From positions 1-63,746 of the forward strand of contig JAEEHS010000059.1 of the NCBI GenBank assembly GCA_016281015.1: a stretch of DNA of 63,746 nt, read 5' to 3'. The DNA is from Bacteroidales bacterium. GTDB taxonomy: Bacteria > Bacteroidota > Bacteroidia > Bacteroidales > UBA932. This document shows positions 62,991 through 63,746 of the stretch, in pieces (the first letter of the stretch is position 1; each line of letters starts with the position of its first letter). The notes below the pieces were generated by a model. It had not been told where the DNA came from and made no database searches. It worked only from the letters and a program-made list of their open reading frames with translations. Both the position numbers and the translations under genes were made by a program.

Positions 62991-62991
62991 T

Positions 62992-63022
62992 TTTGTAAAT
63001 CAATAATAATTGATTATCTTTG
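62992..63022 (+). promoter_or_regulatory. rpsA promoter
   Basis: TTTG (62992-62995), 19 bases, TATCTTTG (63015-63022). It overlaps the left arm of the corA terminator, so the rpsA start (near 63029) lies inside that hairpin. The leader to the ATG is about 83 bases. Confidence 0.7.
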
Positions 63023-63053
63023 CACGCCTTTTTCCGGAGGCGTGCTTTTTTTT
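63022..63053 (+). terminator. corA terminator
   Basis: GCACGCCT (63022-63029) and AGGCGTGC (63038-63045) form a perfect 8-base stem, followed by eight Ts. Confidence 0.8.
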
Positions 63054-63111
63054 GCCCCGGAAAGGCACAGGAAATAATGTTTAACTACTAGTTTTTAGAA
63101 TTATTAAAACT

Positions 63112-63746
63112 ATGTCAGAAGAAATCAAAAACGTGGTGGAAGAAACTCCCGAGGTTGAAACTCCCGAGGTGGAGGCTCCCATCCAGAAAGAAACCAAGAA
63201 GGCTGTGCTGAACGCTTCCGTAGCCCCGGAAGAGTTCGACTGGGATGCTTTCGAGAACGACAGCCCCGCCGGTGAGAACCGCGAGGAGGTCGCCGCCCAG
63301 TACGACCAGACCCTGCAGAAGGTCACCGAGAACGAGGTGGTCGAGGGTGTGGTTACGTCCATCAACAAGCGCGAGGTCGTCGTGAACATCGGCGCCAAGA
63401 GCGAAGGCGTCATTCCCGCCCCTGAGTTCCGTTACAATCCGGACCTGAAGGTCGGTGACAAGGTCGAGGTGCTCGTCGAGTCCGCCGAGGACCGCAAGGG
63501 CCAGCTCGTCATCTCGCACAAGAAAGCCCGCCAGCTCAAGTCTTGGGATATGGTCAATGCCGCATACGAAGCCGGCGAGATCGTCAAGGGTTATGTGAAG
63601 ACCCGCACGAAGGGCGGCATGATCGTCGACGTGTTCGGCATCGAGGCCTTCCTCCCGGGTTCCCAGATCGACATCAAGTCCATCCGTGACTATGACGTGT
63701 TCGTGGATACCACCATGGACTTCAAGATCGTCAAGATCAACCAGGA
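63112..63746 (+). CDS. rpsA: Ribosomal protein bS1, partial at right edge
   Basis: The first 211 residues are present. An acidic N-terminal extension (VVEETPEVETPEVEAP) is followed by EFDWDAFEND, as in Bacteroidota S1. S1 repeat 1 is EGVVTSINKREVVVNIGAKSEGVIP (about 77-140), and repeat 2 begins GEIVKGYVKTRTKGGMIVDVFGIEAFLPGSQ (about 160 onward). The gene runs off the window. S1 takes part in translation initiation; in Bacteroidota, with few Shine-Dalgarno sites, it is thought especially important. Confidence 0.95.
   Translation, partial: MSEEIKNVVEETPEVETPEVEAPIQKETKKAVLNASVAPEEFDWDAFENDSPAGENREEVAAQYDQTLQKVTENEVVEGVVTSINKREVVVNIGAKSEGVIPAPEFRYNPDLKVGDKVEVLVESAEDRKGQLVISHKKARQLKSWDMVNAAYEAGEIVKGYVKTRTKGGMIVDVFGIEAFLPGSQIDIKSIRDYDVFVDTTMDFKIVKINQ

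Overview
The window looks like a Bacteroidota chromosome segment, probably order Bacteroidales. Evidence: two SusC/SusD pairs, a hybrid two-component regulator, many lipoproteins, no Shine-Dalgarno-like start contexts, and repeated promoters of the form TTTG-N19/20-TAnnTTTG. Base composition is GC-rich by eye (near 60% in most genes). I saw no tRNA, rRNA, CRISPR array, insertion sequence or prophage. No stretch longer than 300 bases lacks a gene.

Region 1 (1-22.1 kb) is an alginate utilisation locus. On the minus strand a nearly gapless operon of about 18 kb runs from SusC (start 22008) to an SDR (end 3638): SusC, SusD, two IPT/TIG surface lipoproteins, two PL6 lyases, a PL17 oligoalginate lyase, a KdgF-like cupin, an MFS hexuronate transporter, a 47-residue small ORF, a beta-helix lipoprotein, and a DEH-reductase-type SDR. 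Next to it are an esterase, a jelly-roll lyase-like lipoprotein coupled to a GntR/FCD regulator, and a KduD/IdnO-type SDR that runs off the left edge with a duplicated tail.

Region 2 (22.1-46.9 kb) is a chondroitin/dermatan sulfate or hyaluronan locus. A hybrid two-component regulator lies divergent to a plus-strand operon: small ORF, beta-helix lipoprotein, GH88, PL8, SusC, SusD, SusE-position lipoprotein, PL8, sulfatase, PL29-like lyase and another beta-helix lipoprotein. Many of its junctions are 4-base stop/start overlaps.

Region 3 (47.0-53.2 kb) holds the shared cytoplasmic end: a LacI-type regulator, KDG kinase and KDPG aldolase in one operon, then a hexosamine-kinase-like gene facing them, and a GH36 alpha-galactosidase. 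Alginate (through DEH and the SDR) and glycosaminoglycans (through GH88 and KduI/KduD-type steps) both feed KDG, so one kinase/aldolase pair can serve both. kduI and a sulfatase-maturing enzyme are not in the window.

Region 4 (53.2-63.7 kb) is housekeeping: rpmH, rsmG, an ECF-like sigma factor, polA, an AAA/PD-(D/E)XK protein, recR, pnuC, a lipoprotein, corA and the start of rpsA.

The regulatory layout can be read directly. The perfect palindrome TACAAACGTTTGTA occurs at the LacI gene promoter and twice at the SDR promoter 46 kb away. UxuR-like boxes (TTGG-N4-CCAA) lie between the divergent GntR-operon/esterase promoters and, in tandem, at the alginate SusC promoter. The least explained element is a pair of small ORFs (47 and 54 residues, ending aromatic-Gly-Trp-stop), each immediately upstream of a beta-helix lipoprotein gene, one in each locus.
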